This document shows, piece by piece, positions 24,690-35,237 of a stretch of 40,982 bases of DNA. The number at the start of each line of letters is the position of its first letter. The stretch's first letter is position 1. Position numbers and translations under genes: made by a program. Source of the DNA: Gemmatimonadota bacterium (GTDB lineage: Bacteria; Gemmatimonadota; Gemmatimonadetes; Palauibacterales; Palauibacteraceae). Location: assembly GCA_022826685.1 (NCBI GenBank), contig JAJDUL010000008.1:1-40982 (forward strand), read 5' to 3'. The notes beneath the pieces are model-generated. The model did no database searches and was not told the DNA's origin. It was given only the letters and a program-made list of their open reading frames with translations.

Positions 24690-24768
24690 GCAATAAGACT
24701 GACGCGAATTACCTGGATCGGCCAGAGAGCGCGTCGAACGTTCCCGCGGGAACGCGCGGAGGGACGAA

Positions 24769-25413
24769 ATGCTCGGAAGAACGATAGAAACGCCGGACGA
24801 TATCGCCGAGGGCCTCGAGGCGTTGGTGAGGATCGACGGCCGGCTTGCGGAGGTGATCGAGCGGGCGGGGCCCGTGCCGCTGCGGCGAAGGACTCCGGGC
24901 TTCGAGGGTCTCGCCCGGACCATCGTTGCTCAGATGGTCTCGAAGGCGGCGGCCGCCGCGATCTGGCAGCGGCTTGTGGAAGAGGCAGGGGGCTGCGACC
25001 CGGGACGAGTGGCCGGGCTCTCCGATGCGCAGTGCCGCCGGATCGGACTGTCCCGTTCCAAGGAGATGACGCTGAAGCGCGCGGCAGAGGCTGTCGTGAG
25101 CGGCCGTCTTGATCCCGAAGCGCTGTGCCTCATGCCCGCCGAGGAATCCATCGCGGCCATGACGGCCCTCAAGGGGATCGGCGTGTGGACGGCCGAGGTC
25201 TATCTCCTCTTCTGCGCCGGCCACAGCGATGTCTTCCCGGCCGGCGATCTTGCGCTGCGAAGCGCGGCGGGACGCGCCCTCGGCCTCGAGAAACGGCCCG
25301 ACGAGACGGCGCTCCGCGCGATCGCCCGCCGCTGGCGCCCCTGGCGCAGCGTCGCGGCGCGCCTGCTATGGGAGTACTACTCGACGGAGATCCGGGAGCG
25401 AGACCCGGGCTAG
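24769..25413 (+). CDS. DNA-3-methyladenine glycosylase II (AlkA-like)
   Basis: A 214-residue base-excision repair enzyme that removes alkylated purines. It has the HhH-GPD superfamily fold: TPGFEGLARTIVAQMVS opens the domain; the helix-hairpin-helix is ALKGIGVWTAEVYLLF; the catalytic aspartate is Asp160 in FPAGDLALR. The WRPWRSVAARLLWEYY end is family-typical. It lacks the N-terminal TBP-like domain of E. coli AlkA (282 residues), like many short AlkA proteins. ATG at 24769 follows GGAGGG. It stands alone on the plus strand, divergent from the FAD oxidase; the copper ATPase follows 77 bases later. Confidence 0.92.
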   Translation: MLGRTIETPDDIAEGLEALVRIDGRLAEVIERAGPVPLRRRTPGFEGLARTIVAQMVSKAAAAAIWQRLVEEAGGCDPGRVAGLSDAQCRRIGLSRSKEMTLKRAAEAVVSGRLDPEALCLMPAEESIAAMTALKGIGVWTAEVYLLFCAGHSDVFPAGDLALRSAAGRALGLEKRPDETALRAIARRWRPWRSVAARLLWEYYSTEIRERDPG

Positions 25414-25490
25414 CGGGCAACTCATGGCAAACATGCACCGTCGGTACCGCGACCGGCGGGACGCTCGCGACGACCTGAGGAGAGGGCGAT

Positions 25491-27656
25491 ATGGTTGGGA
25501 GAGGACAACACGAGTCGGTTCCGGCCGACTATGCCGGCGCCGTCTACACGTGCCCGATGCATCCGCGCGTTCGCCGGACCCATCCGGGTTCCTGCCCGAT
25601 CTGCGGCATGGCTCTGGAGCTTGCATCCGCCGCGATGTTCGAGGACGGCCCGAACCCCGAGTTGGCGGATTTCACGCGAAGGTTTCGGGTCGGCGCGGTG
25701 TTGACGGTGCCGCTCCTCGTTCTCGCGATGGGACCGTTTGTGGGCTTCGGGGCGGTGCGCGACGTGTTCGGCGAACGCGGGTCGCTCTGGGCCGAGTTGA
25801 TCCTGGGCACGCCGGTGGTGCTGTGGAGCGGCCTGCCGTTTCTCGAGCGCGGCTGGACCTCGTTCCGCACGATGCGCCTCAACATGTTCTCGCTGATCGC
25901 GATGGGCGTGATGGCCGCGTGGCTGTACAGCGTGGTTGCCGTGGCGGCACCGGGCATCTTTCCCGCCGGTTTTCGCGATGCGCAGGGCAATGTCGGGGTC
26001 TACTTCGAGGCGGCTGCGGTGATTGTGACGCTGGTGCTCCTGGGTCAGCTCATGGAACTCCGCGCCCGCCAGGGCACCGGCAGGGCGATCCGCGCGCTGC
26101 TCGACATGGCCGCCAGGGTGGCGCGCGTGATCCGCGATAATGGGCGGGAGGTGGAGATCCCGCTCGACCAGGTGCAACCCGGCGACCGGCTACGGGTGCG
26201 GCCGGGTGACAAGGTGCCGGTCGATGGCCGGGTGGTCGAAGGCCGCTCCTTCATCGACGAGAGCATGATCACGGGCGAGCCGATACCCGTCGAGAAGACG
26301 GCGGGCGATCCGCTCACGGGCGCCACGATCAACGGGAGCGGCAGCCTGATCATGGAGGCCGAGCGGGTCGGTGCCGACACGGTGCTGAGCCAGATCGTCA
26401 AGATGGTCGAGAACGCGCAACGGAGCCGGGCGCCGATCCAGCAATACGCGGACAAGGTGGCGGGCCTGTTCGTGCCGGTGGTGATCCTGGTCGCAGCCGG
26501 CTCGTTCATCGTCTGGGCGATATGGGGCCCGGCGCCCGCCCTGTCCTACGCGCTCCTTGCGGCGGTGGCAGTGCTGATCATCGCGTGTCCCTGCGCGCTG
26601 GGTCTCGCCACGCCGATGTCGATCATGACGGCCACCGGGCGAGGTGCCCAGATCGGGGTGCTGATCAAGAACGCAGAGGCACTCGAGCGGTTCGAAAAGG
26701 TCGACACGCTCATGGTCGACAAGACCGGCACACTGACGAAGGGGGAGCCGCAGCTCGTTGCCATCCTGCCCGCAATCGGGCACGACGAGATCACGGTACT
26801 GAGGCTGGCCGCGACCCTGGAGAGGGGCTCCGAGCACCCGCTGGCCGAGGCCATCGTTCGGGGGGCCGAGGATCGTGGCGTCGCACTGACTGAGGCGGCG
26901 GACTTTGAAGCCGTGACCGGCAAGGGGGTCAAGGGAACGGTCGACGGCAAGGCTGTTGCGATCGGAAACCTGAAGCTGGTGAAGGACCTCGGGCTTGCGG
27001 TCGAAGCGCTGGCCGAACGTGCCGACCGACGACGCGACGAGGGCGAGACGGTGATGTTCGTGGTGATCAATGCAGAGTTCGCCGGCCTGATCAGCGTCGC
27101 CGACCCGGTGAAGGACTCCACTCCGGGCGCCATCAAGGCGCTGCATCGGCTCGATTTTCGCGTCATCATGGCGACCGGCGACAGCGAGCGCACCGCGCGG
27201 GCGGTGGCGGGCCGCGTCGGCATCGATGACGTTCACGCCGGCCTGCTGCCCGAGGACAAGGCCCGCATCATCGGGGATCTGCAGGCCGAGGGTCGAAGGG
27301 TCGCCATGGCGGGCGACGGGGTCAACGATGCGCCCGCGCTTGCCCGGGCCGACGTCGGGATCGCCATGGGAACGGGCGCGGATGTGGCCATCGAGAGCGC
27401 CGGCATCACGCTGATACAAGGCAACCTCGACGGGATCGTCCGCGCCCGCCGACTAGCGCGCGGCACCATGCGCAACATTCGCCAGAACCTGTTTTTTGCC
27501 ATGGCCTACAACGCCTCCGGCGTGCCGGTGGCGGCCGGGTTGCTCTATCCGTTCTTCGGCATCCTCATCAACCCCATGTTCGCGGCCTTCGCGATGACCG
27601 CTTCGTCGATCTCGGTCGTCGTGAACTCGCTGCGGCTGCGCAGCCTGCGGATCTGA
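25491..27656 (+). CDS. copA: Copper-exporting P1B-type ATPase (CopA-like)
   Basis: A 721-residue heavy-metal pump of the inner membrane, with an N-terminal metal-binding zinc-ribbon-like segment ([20 protein letters not shown]), transmembrane helices, the actuator ([17 protein letters not shown]), the CPC metal site (Cys366-Pro-Cys368 in [13 protein letters not shown]), phosphorylated Asp410 in DKTGTLTKG, the HP motif in [22 protein letters not shown], and final helices with [11 protein letters not shown] and [14 protein letters not shown]. These match the Cu+-specific P1B-1 group. It lacks an N-terminal CxxC HMA domain; the Cys segment replaces it. ATG at 25491 follows GAGGAGAGGG. No CueR or copper chaperone gene is adjacent. 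It resembles proteobacterial CopA closely, which raises the possibility of transfer. Confidence 0.93.
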   Translation: MVGRGQHESVPADYAGAVYTCPMHPRVRRTHPGSCPICGMALELASAAMFEDGPNPELADFTRRFRVGAVLTVPLLVLAMGPFVGFGAVRDVFGERGSLWAELILGTPVVLWSGLPFLERGWTSFRTMRLNMFSLIAMGVMAAWLYSVVAVAAPGIFPAGFRDAQGNVGVYFEAAAVIVTLVLLGQLMELRARQGTGRAIRALLDMAARVARVIRDNGREVEIPLDQVQPGDRLRVRPGDKVPVDGRVVEGRSFIDESMITGEPIPVEKTAGDPLTGATINGSGSLIMEAERVGADTVLSQIVKMVENAQRSRAPIQQYADKVAGLFVPVVILVAAGSFIVWAIWGPAPALSYALLAAVAVLIIACPCALGLATPMSIMTATGRGAQIGVLIKNAEALERFEKVDTLMVDKTGTLTKGEPQLVAILPAIGHDEITVLRLAATLERGSEHPLAEAIVRGAEDRGVALTEAADFEAVTGKGVKGTVDGKAVAIGNLKLVKDLGLAVEALAERADRRRDEGETVMFVVINAEFAGLISVADPVKDSTPGAIKALHRLDFRVIMATGDSERTARAVAGRVGIDDVHAGLLPEDKARIIGDLQAEGRRVAMAGDGVNDAPALARADVGIAMGTGADVAIESAGITLIQGNLDGIVRARRLARGTMRNIRQNLFFAMAYNASGVPVAAGLLYPFFGILINPMFAAFAMTASSISVVVNSLRLRSLRI

Positions 27657-27737
27657 TTCCCACTACCACCGCCTTCCCGCCGACCGCTGTCGGATTGACC
27701 CGTGCAGGCCGTCGCCAGCTTGGTCATCCGGGGCCGA

Positions 27738-28565
27738 CTAGATCGTTTCGAGATCTCCGGTTCGTACCCAGCCGACCTTGCCGTCCTCCAGCACGATCTC
27801 GAGCCAGTCGCTCGATCTCCGGCCGATCCGGACGACGGCTCCCTCGTGAATCGTGAACAACTGCAGCGAAGGATCGTCGGAGGGCGCACTCTGGACGGCG
27901 GCCTCCGTCTGCAGGATCACGCCCCGCTCCGCGCGCCCGATGCCGAACTCGCGAATCAGGAGGTTCGTGCCGACGACGAGGGTGAGCGCCGCGGCGGCCA
28001 CGGCGGCGTGGCGGGTCCAGTACGGCGGTCCCGTGGAGAGGAGCCGGTAGAGTAGGATGGACGCCAGCCCCAGGTAGCCCAGCGCGAGGATCGCGATGAG
28101 CGAGCCGCGCGGCACGAGTTGCACCGCCCACCTGACGACGCGGGGCACCCAGAATCCGGGAAGCGGCGTGATCTGGTCGGCCGTCAGCGAGCGCGCGAGT
28201 TCCAGGTTCGTGCGCACGCTCTCATCGCGGGGAAGTGCAACCCTGGCGCGCTCGTAGAAGAGGATCGCCCGGCCCAGCTCCCCGAGCCTGAAGTAGGCGT
28301 TGCCGATGTTGTAGTAGAGCTCGCCGCTCTCGAACCCGTCCTCATACAGTCCGAACCAGGCATCGAGGGCGCCCTCGTGGTCTCCCGTCTGGTAGAGGCT
28401 GTTCCCCGCCTGGAACCGATCCGCGGGGGCGGGGGCGGCTTCCTGCGGCGTTGCGAGTCCGGTCGCCGAGGCGTGAGCGGTCGTCGGCACCAGTCCGAGC
28501 GCCACCGCCGGGAGCACGGCGACTGCGAGCCTGTGTCGACACCCCACGGCTCGACACGCCCTCAT
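27738..28565 (-). CDS. batE: BatE-like TPR and SH3-domain membrane protein
   Basis: A 275-residue protein, last gene of the Bat operon. In order: a signal segment (VAVLPAVALGLVPTTAHAS); a TPR (FQAGNSLYQTGDHEGALDAW, then ELYYNIGNAYFRLGELGRAI); two membrane helices (SLIAILALGYLGLASILLYR and AAVAAAALTLVVGTNLLI); and a C-terminal bacterial SH3-like domain (LFTIHEGAVVRIGRRSSDWL, then VLEDGKVGWVRTGDLETI). This is the BatE layout with an added SH3, implying peptidoglycan or protein contact outside the membrane. Its ATG overlaps the BatD stop by four bases (ATGA), so translation is coupled. The function of Bat proteins is not settled; oxygen tolerance and envelope roles are reported in other bacteria. 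Confidence 0.85.
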   Translation of the reverse strand: MRACRAVGCRHRLAVAVLPAVALGLVPTTAHASATGLATPQEAAPAPADRFQAGNSLYQTGDHEGALDAWFGLYEDGFESGELYYNIGNAYFRLGELGRAILFYERARVALPRDESVRTNLELARSLTADQITPLPGFWVPRVVRWAVQLVPRGSLIAILALGYLGLASILLYRLLSTGPPYWTRHAAVAAAALTLVVGTNLLIREFGIGRAERGVILQTEAAVQSAPSDDPSLQLFTIHEGAVVRIGRRSSDWLEIVLEDGKVGWVRTGDLETI

Positions 28566-30433
28566 CGAAGGTCTCCCGCGAGGGCGGACAGCACGGACTC
28601 GGCGCGGGCAAGAAAGGCCCTGCGTTCTTCGACCTCGGCGCCGACCGGGGCGAACCGCTGCCGGTCGCAGGCTTCCAGGGCCGCGAAGTACTCCTCGACG
28701 GTGGGCTCGCGGGCGCCGCGGCGGAGCAGGGCGGCGCGGAGGTCGTCGCGGATCATCCCGGCGGCGGAGGTGTCGAGCTTGTCGGCGACGAACCCTTCCA
28801 GCGCCTGGGCCGTCTCGGCGTAGAAGGCCCGCGCATCGTCGCCTCCCGCGAGCCCCGCGGCCCGGGCGAGGCGCTTCTTCGCCACGCGGGCGGCCCGGCG
28901 GTCGCGGGCGTAGGCCTGGTCGCCGGCGAGCCGGTCGCGGCGCCGACGCAGCCCGGCCGCGCCCGCGACCATGCCGACGGGCGCAAGCGCGACGATCCAG
29001 AACCAGGCCTGGTCGAACAGCGTCTCGCCCCGGCGGCGGAAGCGCGGCGTATCGGTCCTGATGAAGCGGATGTCCGAGCGCAGCGCCTCGACCGAGCCGC
29101 GCGCGCGTGCTCCCGGCAGCGCGTCCTCGACCGCCCGGCCCGTGACCCGCAACTCGACCGGCGTCGCCGAAGCGATCTCGTAGCGGTCCGCCGCGGTGTC
29201 GTAGTACCCCATGTCCACGCCCGGTATCGTCAGCATCCCGGGCGCCCGGGGGATGAGGACGTACTCCCAGGTCCGCGTCCCCGAAACGCCCGCGTCGGTG
29301 GTTCGCAGACGGTCCGACACCTCCGGCGGAAAGGCCTCCACCGTCGGCGGGAAAGCGAGTTCCGGCGGCGCGAGCGCCTTCAGGTTGCCGGAACCCGACA
29401 CCTCCACGCGCAGCGTGACCGCCTCGTTCGCCGCCAGGCTGTCCCGGTCGACGGAACTCCCGACCGCCAGATCCCCCACGAGGCCCGTGAAGTCCGCGGG
29501 CCGTCCCTCGGCGGGGAGGGGGAGCACCTCGATCTCGACCGGACGGGAGGCGGCGCCCGTCGAAACGACGTCCCCGAACAGGGAACTTCGGTTGAGGAAC
29601 CCCCCGAACACATCGTCGAACGGATCGCGCGAACGCCGCTGCACGCGGACCTGCGCCTCGATCGCGAGCGGTTCGAGCGTCTTCGGGCCCGGCCCCGTCG
29701 GATACAGCGCCACCTTCCGGATCACCGCGGTCGCGTACGCGACCCCGTCCCGCACCACCTGCTCGACCTGCGGCTGTTGCGGGAGTTCGAACTCCTCGAC
29801 CCAGAAGCCCGCAGTGCCGGGGAGTCGCGTGACCCCGTACGAACTCACGTTGACGCGCGTGAAGAGCCGGTATTCGACGATGACCGGCTCGTTCTCGCGC
29901 ACGCGGCGCTTGTTCGGCTCGGCGACGACGAAGAGGTCGTCCGGGCCGATGGTCCCCGGATCGGAAGGCTGCCCGGCGGCCCCTCCCCCCGCTCCCGGCA
30001 CCGGCTGGGGGGCCGACGACACGCGCAGGCTCAGCGGCTCCGTTGTCAGCGTCTCTCCGCCGGCCTCGACCGACACCGGCCCGATGTCGAACGTCCCCTC
30101 CGTCGTCGCCTGGAAGCGGTACTGCACCGTGAGCGAGACGGTCGTCCGGCCGTTCACGATCCGGACCGAGGTCTGGGTCCCGCTGCTCAGAAAGGCGGCG
30201 AAGGCGCCCAGGTCGGGAAGGACCGGGTCCTGGTCGAAGCGCTGGACGCCCTCCAGCACGACGTTGAGCGTGAAGGTCTGCCCGACCCCGACCTCCCCGC
30301 GGTCAAGGTGCGCCGAGGCGGTGACATCCTGCCCCGAAAGCGTACCCGGGACGAGAAGGATGCCCGCGAGCCAGCCGAGCGCGGCGACCCCGGACCGGCG
30401 CCCGCCGCGGACGGGGAGTCGAGCGGACCGCAT
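28562..30433 (-). CDS. batD: BatD-like protein (oxygen tolerance family)
   Basis: A 623-residue envelope protein. After a signal (VAALGWLAGILLVPGTLSGQ) come beta-sandwich domains, beginning DVTASAHLDRGEVGVGQTFT, with SGTQTSVRIVNGRTTVSLTV and ETLTTEPLSLRV, the recurring BatD pattern; a Pro-rich linker; a second group (VTLRVEVSGSGNLKALAPPE); a transmembrane helix (AWFWIVALAPVGMVAGAAGL); then a cytosolic Arg/Ala-rich helical tail with LAAALEACDRQRF-like ends. Such proteins hold partner VWA proteins in the membrane. ATG at 30433 shares its A with the BatC TGA (TGATG), and a GTG three bases upstream is an alternative; coupling is certain either way. Confidence 0.85.
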   Translation of the reverse strand: MRSARLPVRGGRRSGVAALGWLAGILLVPGTLSGQDVTASAHLDRGEVGVGQTFTLNVVLEGVQRFDQDPVLPDLGAFAAFLSSGTQTSVRIVNGRTTVSLTVQYRFQATTEGTFDIGPVSVEAGGETLTTEPLSLRVSSAPQPVPGAGGGAAGQPSDPGTIGPDDLFVVAEPNKRRVRENEPVIVEYRLFTRVNVSSYGVTRLPGTAGFWVEEFELPQQPQVEQVVRDGVAYATAVIRKVALYPTGPGPKTLEPLAIEAQVRVQRRSRDPFDDVFGGFLNRSSLFGDVVSTGAASRPVEIEVLPLPAEGRPADFTGLVGDLAVGSSVDRDSLAANEAVTLRVEVSGSGNLKALAPPELAFPPTVEAFPPEVSDRLRTTDAGVSGTRTWEYVLIPRAPGMLTIPGVDMGYYDTAADRYEIASATPVELRVTGRAVEDALPGARARGSVEALRSDIRFIRTDTPRFRRRGETLFDQAWFWIVALAPVGMVAGAAGLRRRRDRLAGDQAYARDRRAARVAKKRLARAAGLAGGDDARAFYAETAQALEGFVADKLDTSAAGMIRDDLRAALLRRGAREPTVEEYFAALEACDRQRFAPVGAEVEERRAFLARAESVLSALAGDLR

Positions 30434-31236
30434 CACCAGTCCCTGCGCGGCCTCGTGCCGCGCGCCGGCGTGCGCGGCTGGCGGTTCACCTCATCCTGAT
30501 CCTCCCGGATCGCGTCCAGCAGCCGTTCCGCCTCCTCTCTCGTCATCTCTCCGGGTGGAGGCGTGCCCTCCTGCGGCTGTGGTTCCGGTGCGTCCGGATT
30601 CCGCTCGGGGTCCTGTTCGGGGTTCGGCTGGCTCCGCGGATCCTCGTTCGGGTCCTGTTGAGGCTGATCCTGCGGGTCCTGTTCGGGGTCCTGATCCTGC
30701 TCGCCGCCCTGCGGCTGCTGCTCGCTCTCCTCTTCGTTCTCCTCGTCGTCCTCCCCGTCGCCCTGCTGCTGCTGCTGTTGCTCCTGCATCTGTTCGAGCA
30801 CGCGCTCGAGGTTGTGCTTGGCGTCGGCGTCCCCCGGGTCCGCCCGCAGCGCCTGCTTGAAGGCCTCCAGACTCTCGGGGAGCGCCCCCTGCCGGTAGAG
30901 CGTGTTCCCGAGGTTGTACCACGCGGCCGACGCCAACTCCGGGTCGCCGCTCTCCACCGCGGCGCGGAAGGACTCCAGCGCGGACTCGTAGTCCTCGCCC
31001 TGGTAGAGCGCGTTCCCGTCGTTGAAACGGACGATGGGGGAGTCGGGGGCCTCGAGGAGCGCCTCGAGATACTTCTCGTGCGCCTCGGCGAAGCGTCCCT
31101 CCTCATAGAGGCGGTTCCCGTCGCGCGTCTCCGCGCGTCCCGCCTGCCCGCGCGCCTCGGCGGGCACCCAGGCCGCGAGGGCCGCGATGGCCATGGGCAG
31201 CCACAGTCGCCGGCTGCCGCCGCGCGTCGTACTCAC
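30433..31236 (-). CDS. batC: BatC-like TPR protein with acidic Gln/Pro-rich tail
   Basis: A 267-residue exported protein. The signal is RRLWLPMAIAALAAWVPAEA; three TPR repeats follow (RDGNRLYEEGRFAEAHEKYL, VRFNDGNALYQGEDYESALE, ASAAWYNLGNTLYRQGALPE), then a disordered acidic tail of Gln, Glu, Asp and Pro (six Q in a row after EQ; repeated DPEQDP units), and a last short helix MTREEAERLLDAIREDQDEV ending RPRRDW. The layout matches BatC (TPR plus low-complexity). The start is GTG at 31236, overlapping the BatB stop in GTGA; GGGAGG lies upstream. The longer frame to 31284 is a shadow extension. Its TPRs probably bridge BatA/BatB and BatD. Confidence 0.85.
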   Translation of the reverse strand: MSTTRGGSRRLWLPMAIAALAAWVPAEARGQAGRAETRDGNRLYEEGRFAEAHEKYLEALLEAPDSPIVRFNDGNALYQGEDYESALESFRAAVESGDPELASAAWYNLGNTLYRQGALPESLEAFKQALRADPGDADAKHNLERVLEQMQEQQQQQQGDGEDDEENEEESEQQPQGGEQDQDPEQDPQDQPQQDPNEDPRSQPNPEQDPERNPDAPEPQPQEGTPPPGEMTREEAERLLDAIREDQDEVNRQPRTPARGTRPRRDW

Positions 31237-32264
31237 GAGAACCTCCCTCTCCAGACCCTCACCGTCTTCTTCCGGTCCGTCCACAGGCCTTCCAGGAACA
31301 ACAGGAGAATCGCCGCTCCGAGGAATATCTGGAACTGCTCCTCGTACCGGGTGACCTCGCGCGCGTCGATCTCCCGTCCGCCCAGCTCCGCCACCTCCTC
31401 AATGAGCGCCGTCAGCTCGCTCGCTTCGGGTGTGCTGCGGTAGAGCTGCCCGCCCGTTCGCGTCGCGATCTGCCTCAACGTCGTCTCGTCGAGCCGGGTC
31501 GTGACGACGGCCCCCGCTTCGTCGCGCTTGAACCCGGCCGGCCTGCCCGCCGCGTCGTACTCGGGAATCGGGACGCCGTCCGTCGAACCGACGCCGACCG
31601 TATGGATCGTCACCCCGGCCTCGAGCGCCCGATCCACGGCCGGCCCGATGCCCCCCTCGTGGTCTTCCCCGTCGGTCACGACGATGATGATGCGCTCCTC
31701 CACCGGCGCGTCGGAGAAGGCATCGAGCGCGAGTCCGAGCGCGGCCCCGAGGTCCGTCCCCTGCACGGGCACGAGGTCCGTGTCCATCGCGTTGAGGAAG
31801 AGGCGCGCGGCCCCGTAGTCCGAGGTCAGCGGGCTCTGGACGAAGGCCTGGCCGGCAAAGGCGATGAGGCCGATGCGGTCTCCGTCCAGCCGTTCGATGA
31901 GGCGCTGGATTTCGAGCTTCGAGCGCTGCAGGCGGTTGGGGGCGAGGTCCTCCGCCAGCATCGAAGTGGAGAGGTCGAGGGCAACGACGATGTCCATCCC
32001 CTCGCGGCGGACGGTCTCCACGCGCGAGCCGAATTGCGGGCGGGCGACGGCGACGACGGAAAGGCCGAGCACGGCCAGGAGTCCGACGGCCTTCCACGCC
32101 CGGGCCCGCGGGTTCACGCTCCGGCTCAACTGGCGGACGAGCGCGAGATCGCCGAAGCGCGCCAACGCCCGCCGCCGCTGCGCCGCGCCGCGCCACATCA
32201 GGCCGGCGACCAGCGGGATGAGCGCCAGCCCGAAGAGCGCCGTGACGAACCCGAAGCGGAACAC
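31233..32264 (-). CDS. batB: BatB-like von Willebrand A membrane protein
   Basis: A 343-residue protein with two N-terminal hydrophobic segments (GFVTALFGLALIPLVAGLMW and KAVGLLAVLGLSVVAVARPQ), a VWA domain with the MIDAS start DIVVALDLSTSMLAEDLAPN, the ILIAFAGQAF-like IGLIAFAGQAFVQSPLTSD, then DLGAALGLALDAF and IIIVVTDGEDHEGGIGPAVD, and a final membrane helix (FQIFLGAAILLLFLEGLW). MIDAS DxSxS is complete, so it can bind a divalent metal and a partner. The start is GTG at 32264 behind GGAGGCGAG, 19 bases after the batA stop. It is a paralogue of the preceding gene. Confidence 0.9.
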   Translation of the reverse strand: MFRFGFVTALFGLALIPLVAGLMWRGAAQRRRALARFGDLALVRQLSRSVNPRARAWKAVGLLAVLGLSVVAVARPQFGSRVETVRREGMDIVVALDLSTSMLAEDLAPNRLQRSKLEIQRLIERLDGDRIGLIAFAGQAFVQSPLTSDYGAARLFLNAMDTDLVPVQGTDLGAALGLALDAFSDAPVEERIIIVVTDGEDHEGGIGPAVDRALEAGVTIHTVGVGSTDGVPIPEYDAAGRPAGFKRDEAGAVVTTRLDETTLRQIATRTGGQLYRSTPEASELTALIEEVAELGGREIDAREVTRYEEQFQIFLGAAILLLFLEGLWTDRKKTVRVWRGRFS

Positions 32265-32282
32265 GATCTCGCCTCCCCCGCG

Positions 32283-33278
32283 CTACGGCAGCCGTCGCAG
32301 GACCGTCTGCGCGAGTCCGATCTCGAGCAGCAGCAGTCCGAGTCCCGCGGCGAGCGGGAAGTGGAAGAGTTCGCCGTACCGCGTGAAGCTCTGCACGTCG
32401 ATCTCGGTCGTCTCGAGGGCGTCGATTTCCTCGTAGATGCGTTCGAGGCTCTCGCGGTCCGTCGCCCGGAAGTACCGTCCCCCGGTGACTTCCGCGACCT
32501 CCGTGAGCGTGGGTTCGTCGACGTCCACGGCGATCGATACGAGGCGCCGCCCGAAGACGGGATCATCGACGGGAACCGGGGCCGTCCCCCGGGAACCGGC
32601 CCCGATCGTATAGACCCTGACCCCCAGGGCGCGAGCCATTTGGGAGGCGGTCGCCGGATCGATCTCGCCGCGGTTGTTCCGGCCGTCGGTGAGGAGCACG
32701 ATGATCCGCGATTCGGCCTGGCTGGATTCGAGTCGCTTGAGCGCGGTCGCGAGTCCGAGTCCGATCGCGGTCCCGTCCTCGACCATCCCCACCTCCAGTT
32801 CGGCCATGACCGCGGAGACGGCGGGGTGATCGATCGTGAGCGGCGCCTGGGTGAACGCCTGACCCGCGAACACGACGAGTCCGATGCGATCGTTGCGCCG
32901 GCGCTCGACGAAGTCCGCCGCGACCTCCTTGGCGGCCTCCAGTCGGTTGGGCGCCAGGTCCTGCGCGAGCATGGAACTGGAGATGTCGAGGGCCATGACG
33001 ATGTCGACGCCCTCGGTCGACACGTCCTCGCTCGTCGTGGCGGATTGGGGGCGGGCGAAGGCGACGATGAGCGCGCTGAGGGCAAGGAGTCGCAGCGCCA
33101 GCGGCACATGGCGCAGGCGGCCCGTGCGCTCGGCCCCCGCGTGGCGAAGGAGCGCGAGATCCGGGTAGCGCAGGGCGCCGGCCTTCCACCCTCCCCTCGC
33201 CAGGTGCCGGTAGGCGAGTGCCGGGACGAGGAGGAGCAGGAGCAGGAGAAACGCGGGATCCGCGAACCGGTGGATCAT
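32283..33278 (-). CDS. batA: BatA-like von Willebrand A membrane protein
   Basis: A 331-residue protein with the same plan as BatB: an N-terminal helix with FADPAFLLLLLLLVPALAYR, a second (LPLALRLLALSALIVAFARP-like region), a VWA domain with intact MIDAS (DIVMALDISSSMLAQDLAPN; IGLVVFAGQAFTQAPLTID; TAIGLGLATALKRL; IIVLLTDGRNNRGEIDPAT) and a last helix LAAGLGLLLLEIGLAQTVL. ATG at 33278 overlaps the preceding stop (ATGA). In well-studied species the BatA-type VWA proteins are thought to be substrates or partners of the MoxR ATPase encoded at the head of the operon. Confidence 0.9.
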   Translation of the reverse strand: MIHRFADPAFLLLLLLLVPALAYRHLARGGWKAGALRYPDLALLRHAGAERTGRLRHVPLALRLLALSALIVAFARPQSATTSEDVSTEGVDIVMALDISSSMLAQDLAPNRLEAAKEVAADFVERRRNDRIGLVVFAGQAFTQAPLTIDHPAVSAVMAELEVGMVEDGTAIGLGLATALKRLESSQAESRIIVLLTDGRNNRGEIDPATASQMARALGVRVYTIGAGSRGTAPVPVDDPVFGRRLVSIAVDVDEPTLTEVAEVTGGRYFRATDRESLERIYEEIDALETTEIDVQSFTRYGELFHFPLAAGLGLLLLEIGLAQTVLRRLP

Positions 33279-34344
33279 GGAACGGCCGCCCCGGTCCGGT
33301 CATCCGCCGTCGCTGCGGCCCCGTCGGCGGCGGTTGCTGCGGCCCCGTCGGCGGTGGTCGCTTCGGCTCCGTCGGCGGTGGCCGCTTCCGGCTCCGCGAC
33401 GGGCGGCGGCACGAATCTCGTCCGCTCCACCAGCGTGCGCGCGTCGGCCAGGATGCTGCGGCACGCAGCCTCGGCCGGCCGCGACTTCGCGAACTTCACG
33501 AGGTCGCAGGCGTCCAGGAAGCGCTCGAAGGCCGTTCGAATCCCGGGGTCCATGCCGGCATGTCCCAGGCTCGAGATCACGTCCGGCGTGACCATCTCCA
33601 GCGCCCAGATCCGGTAGCGTCCCTCGACGTACGCGCGGATGATCCGGGACACCTCGACGTGGTAGAGCTTGATCTCGCCGCGCTCCAGGAGTGGGGAAGC
33701 CTCGAGCCGGTCCAGCGCCTCGATCGCGACCTCGTGCGGCGGCCGGTCCGGGGCGGGCGGTCCGGAATCCGCCCGGTCCGGGGTGCGGCGCCGCCGGCGC
33801 CCCCACCAGTATCCCAGCGCACCGAGCGTCAGGGCGAGCAGGAGCCACGGCCACAGGAGCAGCCAGTTGCGCGCGATCGCGCGCGGACCCTTTACGTCGC
33901 GGATGTCCCCGCTCTCGTCGAGTCCGACCGTGGTCACGCCGATGACGACCGGATCCGTGGAGACGGTGGCCGTCCCGTCGCCTCCGTCCGTGAGTTCCAG
34001 GGTAAAGGACGGGATCTCGAGTTCGCCGAGTTCGAAGGCGGTCACGTGAAGCACCGCCGCGGTTCGCGCGCCGTCCCCCGAGGCTTCGGACGGGGCCACC
34101 TCGAGCGCCAGCGCCTCGAAGGGGCCGAGCGAGAGGGAATCGGGCCAGCGCACCGCCAGGTCAGCCGGATGCTCGACGGAGAGCCGCAGCGCAAGCGGAT
34201 CGCCCACATGAATCTCCGTCGTGTCGGGCTCGATCGTGACTCGCGGCGACTGCCCCCGGAGCTCTCCGCCCGCTGCCAGAGCCCCGGCCGCCAGGAGGAG
34301 GCCCACAATCGCGACGCGCCGGTTCCAGCTCCTCGATCCGCGAT

Positions 34345-34348
<4 letters not shown>
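33275..34348 (-). CDS. Membrane protein with BatD-like N-domain (DUF4381-like)
   Basis: A 357-residue protein of the Bat operon. A signal (VAIVGLLLAAGALAAGGELR) leads into a short beta-sandwich (VTIEPDTTEIHVGDPLALRL to LEIPSFTLELTDG), a membrane helix (NWLLLWPWLLLALTLGALGY) followed by RRRRR, then a cytosolic helical part with EVAIEALDRLEASPLLERGE, YHVEVSRIIRAYVEGRYRIW and FERFLDACDLVKFAKSRPAE, typical of the DUF4381-like family seen between DUF58 and batA. The end is a repetitive Ala/Thr/Asp tail coded by a 24-base tandem repeat. ATG at 34348 overlaps the DUF58 stop (ATGA). A longer upstream frame overlapping the DUF58 gene is a shadow. Confidence 0.85.
33301..33392 (-). repeat. 24-base tandem repeat in the 3' end of a Bat-operon gene
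   Basis: About four imperfect copies of a 24-base unit (clearest at 33321-33344, 33345-33368 and 33369-33392, each starting CCGTCGGCGG), encoding an Ala/Thr/Asp-rich octapeptide repeat at the C-terminus of the 33275-34348 protein. Copy-number change would preserve the frame. Confidence 0.8.
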
Positions 34349-35220
<872 letters not shown>

Positions 35221-35237
35221 CCCTCGATCCCGAAGGC

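Noticed and set aside
25424..25490. Short frame MANMHRRYRDRRDARDD before the copper ATPase, as a leader peptide
   Set aside because: It runs on out of frame into the ATPase as a shadow, with no independent stop or conserved pattern.
27677..27691. CCGAC-N4-GTCGG hairpin between the copper ATPase and batE as a bidirectional terminator
   Set aside because: Only a five-base stem and no T tract on either side; too weak to call.
31602..33617. Long plus-strand open frame opposite batA, batB and the DUF4381-like gene
   Set aside because: It mirrors three motif-bearing genes, has a biased, charge-rich translation and no ribosome site; a codon-bias shadow.
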